Assembly: GCA_003694055.1 (NCBI GenBank)
Contig: RFLC01000175.1
Span: forward strand, 1 to 6,241
Direction: 5' to 3'
Source of the DNA: Candidatus Pacearchaeota archaeon
Lineage (GTDB): Archaea > Nanobdellota > Nanobdellia > Pacearchaeales > GW2011-AR1
DNA length: 6,241 nucleotides
In this document: positions 4,271-6,241 of the stretch, piece by piece
Layout of the letters: every line of letters starts with the position of its first letter
Numbering within the stretch: position 1 is the stretch's first letter
Notes under the pieces: generated by a model
What the model was told of the DNA's origin: nothing
What the model saw: only the letters and a program-made list of their open reading frames with translations
The model's database searches: none
Made by a program: the position numbers and the translations under genes

Positions 4271-5971
4271 ATGAAAAAGTTGGTTGTGATATTGGTTTTG
4301 GCTTGGTTGTTTGCTAACCTTGCACTTGTCCGCGCGCAAGCTCAGGAGAGGGAATTTACTTACGTCATTGCCAACTCTGAAAATTGGCAGGATGTTTATT
4401 CAGTAATGCAATACGCTCGTTTCAAAGGTGTCGGGAGCGACTTCCTAGTGAGCACTCGCCACGGCCCGCTGCTTCTGAACGGAATCAGGAAAGAGAATGA
4501 CATCAGGGTTATAACCTCGCGAAGTGCGCCATTTGTAATCAACTATCCCTCGATGATTCTTGCGAAAGGATTTGCCGACGCCGATGAAGTTGTAGTTGAC
4601 AACGCAAACCTCGAACTAATCAACGACCTTCCGGATGTGAAGAACTTCATCGTTGTTGGCAGAACATACGGATACAGCGCTATAGCTGTCGCGCCTTACG
4701 CAGCAATAACAAACTCATGGGTTTTTTTCGCAGACAGGAACAACATCGACGAAATTGATTCAATACTAGCAAACCGCGGCGTGGAGAACTTGTTGATTTA
4801 CGGATTTGTGGACAGGCAAGTGCGGGACCAGCTTGCAAAATACAATCCTGAGATAATCAACACTGGCGACAGGTTCCGCGATAATATCGAAATAGTGAAG
4901 AAGTACATGCAAATCAAGCCAGTCAAGCAAGTGGTTTTCACAAACGGAGAGTTTATCGAGAAGGAAATCATGACAGGATTTGAGCCAGTGCTTTTCACAG
5001 GAAAGCAAGACGTGCCGCCGCAAATTCGCGACTACATAAAATCCTCGGATATAGAAGTTGGAGTTCTCATCGGAGCTGATTTGGTTGGGCCTGCGACAAA
5101 CATCCGGCGCAGCACTGGGATAAGCGTCATTGTGAAGTTCGCTCGCGGCGCGCGCGCGAGAACTGGACCAATCTCACCCGTTGAAGGACTCGACCTTTTC
5201 TATTTGCCAACTCCAATCATGGAACTATCTGTTTACTCTGCAAAATACAACACTGCAACTTCCCAACTCGAGCTGACTTACAAAAGTGACTCAAACATCC
5301 CAATTTATTTCAAAGGCACCCTAACACCAATTGTCGACGGCGAGGAAAAGGCGAGAGTGGGAGATGTTGAACCAGTCTTCATAGCTCCCGGAGATTTCAA
5401 AACAGTTTCATATTCAGACATTGACTTTAACGGCGACAAACTGGAGCTGGAAGTGTTCACGCTCTACGGCGAAGCCCCTTCGGCACTTGAGAAAATTCTG
5501 GAGACGCGGGTTGATGTAGAGAAAGTTAATGTGCTAGACAGGTGCAAGATTGATTTGAAAAAAATAATTTACAGCAAGCCAAAGAAAGCGTTTTTTGTAA
5601 CAGTGGAAAATCCTAGCGAGGTTGACTGCTGGGTTGACGTTGAACTGCGCGATGTCCTTATCGACGGGCTCAAAAGAACGCTCGGCTCTGAAGGCGCAAC
5701 AGAGGTCAAGAAAGGCAAGTCAGCGAAAATTAAGGTTGAGCAGGAAATGGCAGACGATGATTTGAAGAAGAATCAGTTTGTTGAGGTTATTGCCTACTAC
5801 GGAGAGCGCGAGTCTAGCCTCGTGAATGCCATCAAAGCCAAGTTAAAGTTGGAGATAGTCACAATCTCGTTTGCAACTATCGGCTTGTTTGCACTTATAA
5901 TTGTGGTTGTAGCAGCTCTGATATTCCTCTTCATGCTTTGGAGAAGGAGAAAGAAGGAAGAAGAGTTTTAG
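4271..5971 (+). CDS. Secreted, membrane-anchored envelope protein with CW_binding_2-like domain
   Basis: This 566-residue protein has a signal peptide at 1-24 (MKKLVVILVLAWLFANLALV, then RAQA) with likely cleavage after AQA. Residues about 28-300 alternate strand and helix. Segments such as ADEVVVDNANLELI, NFIVVGRTYGYSAIAVAPYA, SWVFFADRNN, NLLIYGFVDRQV and NTGDRFRDNIEIV resemble cell wall-binding repeat 2 (CW_binding_2), with its PLAA-like, L(L/I)Y-G and G-DR-patterned blocks. Residues about 315-515 look like two beta-sandwich (Ig-like) domains; Cys425 and Cys453 in the second could form a disulfide. A membrane helix at about 529-556 is followed by WRRRKKEEEF, which should lie inside the cell. 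The bulk is therefore outside, tethered to the membrane. A role in the S-layer or cell surface is inferred; no catalytic site is seen. The domain call is by eye and moderately sure; topology is secure. Confidence 0.85.
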   Translation: MKKLVVILVLAWLFANLALVRAQAQEREFTYVIANSENWQDVYSVMQYARFKGVGSDFLVSTRHGPLLLNGIRKENDIRVITSRSAPFVINYPSMILAKGFADADEVVVDNANLELINDLPDVKNFIVVGRTYGYSAIAVAPYAAITNSWVFFADRNNIDEIDSILANRGVENLLIYGFVDRQVRDQLAKYNPEIINTGDRFRDNIEIVKKYMQIKPVKQVVFTNGEFIEKEIMTGFEPVLFTGKQDVPPQIRDYIKSSDIEVGVLIGADLVGPATNIRRSTGISVIVKFARGARARTGPISPVEGLDLFYLPTPIMELSVYSAKYNTATSQLELTYKSDSNIPIYFKGTLTPIVDGEEKARVGDVEPVFIAPGDFKTVSYSDIDFNGDKLELEVFTLYGEAPSALEKILETRVDVEKVNVLDRCKIDLKKIIYSKPKKAFFVTVENPSEVDCWVDVELRDVLIDGLKRTLGSEGATEVKKGKSAKIKVEQEMADDDLKKNQFVEVIAYYGERESSLVNAIKAKLKLEIVTISFATIGLFALIIVVVAALIFLFMLWRRRKKEEEF

Positions 5972-5977
5972 ATTGAT

Positions 5978-5989
5978 TGCGCGCCGCGC
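5978..5989 (+). repeat. Dispersed 12-mer TGCGCGCCGCGC, copy 3
   Basis: Exact copy of 69-80, starting 7 bp after the stop codon of the envelope protein gene and just before a five-T run. Confidence 0.6.
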
Positions 5990-6093
5990 GAGTGTTTTTC
6001 GTTGCTGTTGAGACTTTAAGTCGGACTTCCGCGCGCCAATGCTCCCTAGCAATTTGCTCTCTGCGCGCTAGAAACAACGAGCTTGCTAGAAGG

Positions 6094-6116
6094 TGTATAT
6101 ACAAATGTATATACAT
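6094..6116. promoter_or_regulatory. Double palindrome TGTATATAC / TGTATATAC, isolated copy
   Basis: TGTATATAC (6094-6102), AAA, TGTATATAC (6106-6114), AT. The 12-bp period and terminal AT match the doublets inside the 93-bp repeats, but the spacer and flanks differ, so this copy is not part of the same duplication. It lies 48 bp beyond the 3' end of tRNA-Val. Confidence 0.5.
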
Positions 6117-6163
6117 AATAAATAAAAGCGCGCCTCTGTCGCATGCCAAAATCCAACGTAAAA

Positions 6164-6234
6164 TGGCCCTGCGCAGAATCGAACTGCGGACTTCGCCACG
6201 TGAGGGCGACGTTTTACCACTAGACTACAGGGCC
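6164..6234 (-). tRNA. tRNA-Val (CAC)
   Basis: A complete 71-base cloverleaf on the minus strand. The acceptor stem is GGCCCTG/CAGGGCC with discriminator A (6164). The anticodon stem TCGCC/GGCGA carries the loop CTCACGT, giving anticodon CAC. The T stem CGCAG/CTGCG surrounds TTCGATT. The D stem GTCT/AAAC contains a C:A mismatch at its third pair, which is unusual. CCA is not encoded. Only 7 bases upstream of the gene are in the window, so its promoter is not visible. Confidence 0.93.
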
Positions 6235-6241
6235 AAAAGAA

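Larger units (their letters stand above)
5972..6163. other. Intergenic region before tRNA-Val
   Basis: No supported gene is present. The stretch begins with the third exact copy of TGCGCGCCGCGC (5978-5989), followed by a five-T run (5994-5998) that may end the upstream transcript. It also contains GCGCGC-rich fragments near 6031 and 6063 and the isolated double palindrome at 6094-6116. A minus-strand frame across it has an Arg/Ala-rich composition and overlaps the end of the envelope protein gene, so it is not called. Confidence 0.55.

Noticed and set aside
5843..6149. Two minus-strand frames overlapping the 3' end of the envelope protein gene
   Set aside because: Arg/Ala/Cys-rich translations antisense to a secure gene and GC-rich intergenic DNA, without start signals.

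Overview
The window looks archaeal, probably from a small-genome (DPANN-like) lineage, although the exact phylum cannot be fixed from this sequence alone. Three things support this: a class I release factor of the eRF1/aRF1 type with the NIKS, YxCxxxF and GGQ motifs; a tRNA-Tyr with a C1:G72 pair and an intron at position 37/38; and AT-rich TATA boxes about 26 bp upstream of almost every start. Five proteins are well supported. None of the three tRNAs encodes its CCA end.

Layout. Positions 1-438 and 1593-2105 hold no convincing gene; they contain GC-rich dispersed motifs, hairpins and short broken reading frames. The release factor gene runs on + from 469 to 1575. Two small minus-strand genes follow: a 124-residue protein of unknown family (2106-2480) and a 78-residue single-pass membrane protein (2548-2784). 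Then come copy 1 of a 93-bp exact repeat (2856-2948), an intron-containing tRNA-Tyr (3134-3268, +), a minus-strand two-pass membrane protein (3351-3605), repeat copy 2 (3806-3898), tRNA-Asp (4040-4111, +), a 566-residue secreted, membrane-anchored protein with a likely cell-wall-binding-repeat-2-like region (4271-5971, +), and tRNA-Val (6164-6234, minus).

Genes appear to be transcribed singly. Each has its own TATA-like box, and for four of the five proteins the spacing predicts a message that starts at or within a few bases of the start codon (leaderless). The 3605 gene is the exception, with a clear Shine-Dalgarno sequence. aRF1 and the tRNAs serve translation; the three membrane proteins serve the cell envelope. 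I see no operon-like functional system joining them.

The most unusual structure is the 93-bp repeat pair. The copies are exact direct repeats 950 bp apart that bracket tRNA-Tyr and a CDS. Each ends in a double palindrome (TGTATATAC, 3 bp, TGTATATAC, AT), and the same doublet recurs alone near tRNA-Val. The repeat could be a small RNA gene, a protein-binding element or a small mobile/duplicated element. This is the best candidate for something undescribed, but its function is inference.
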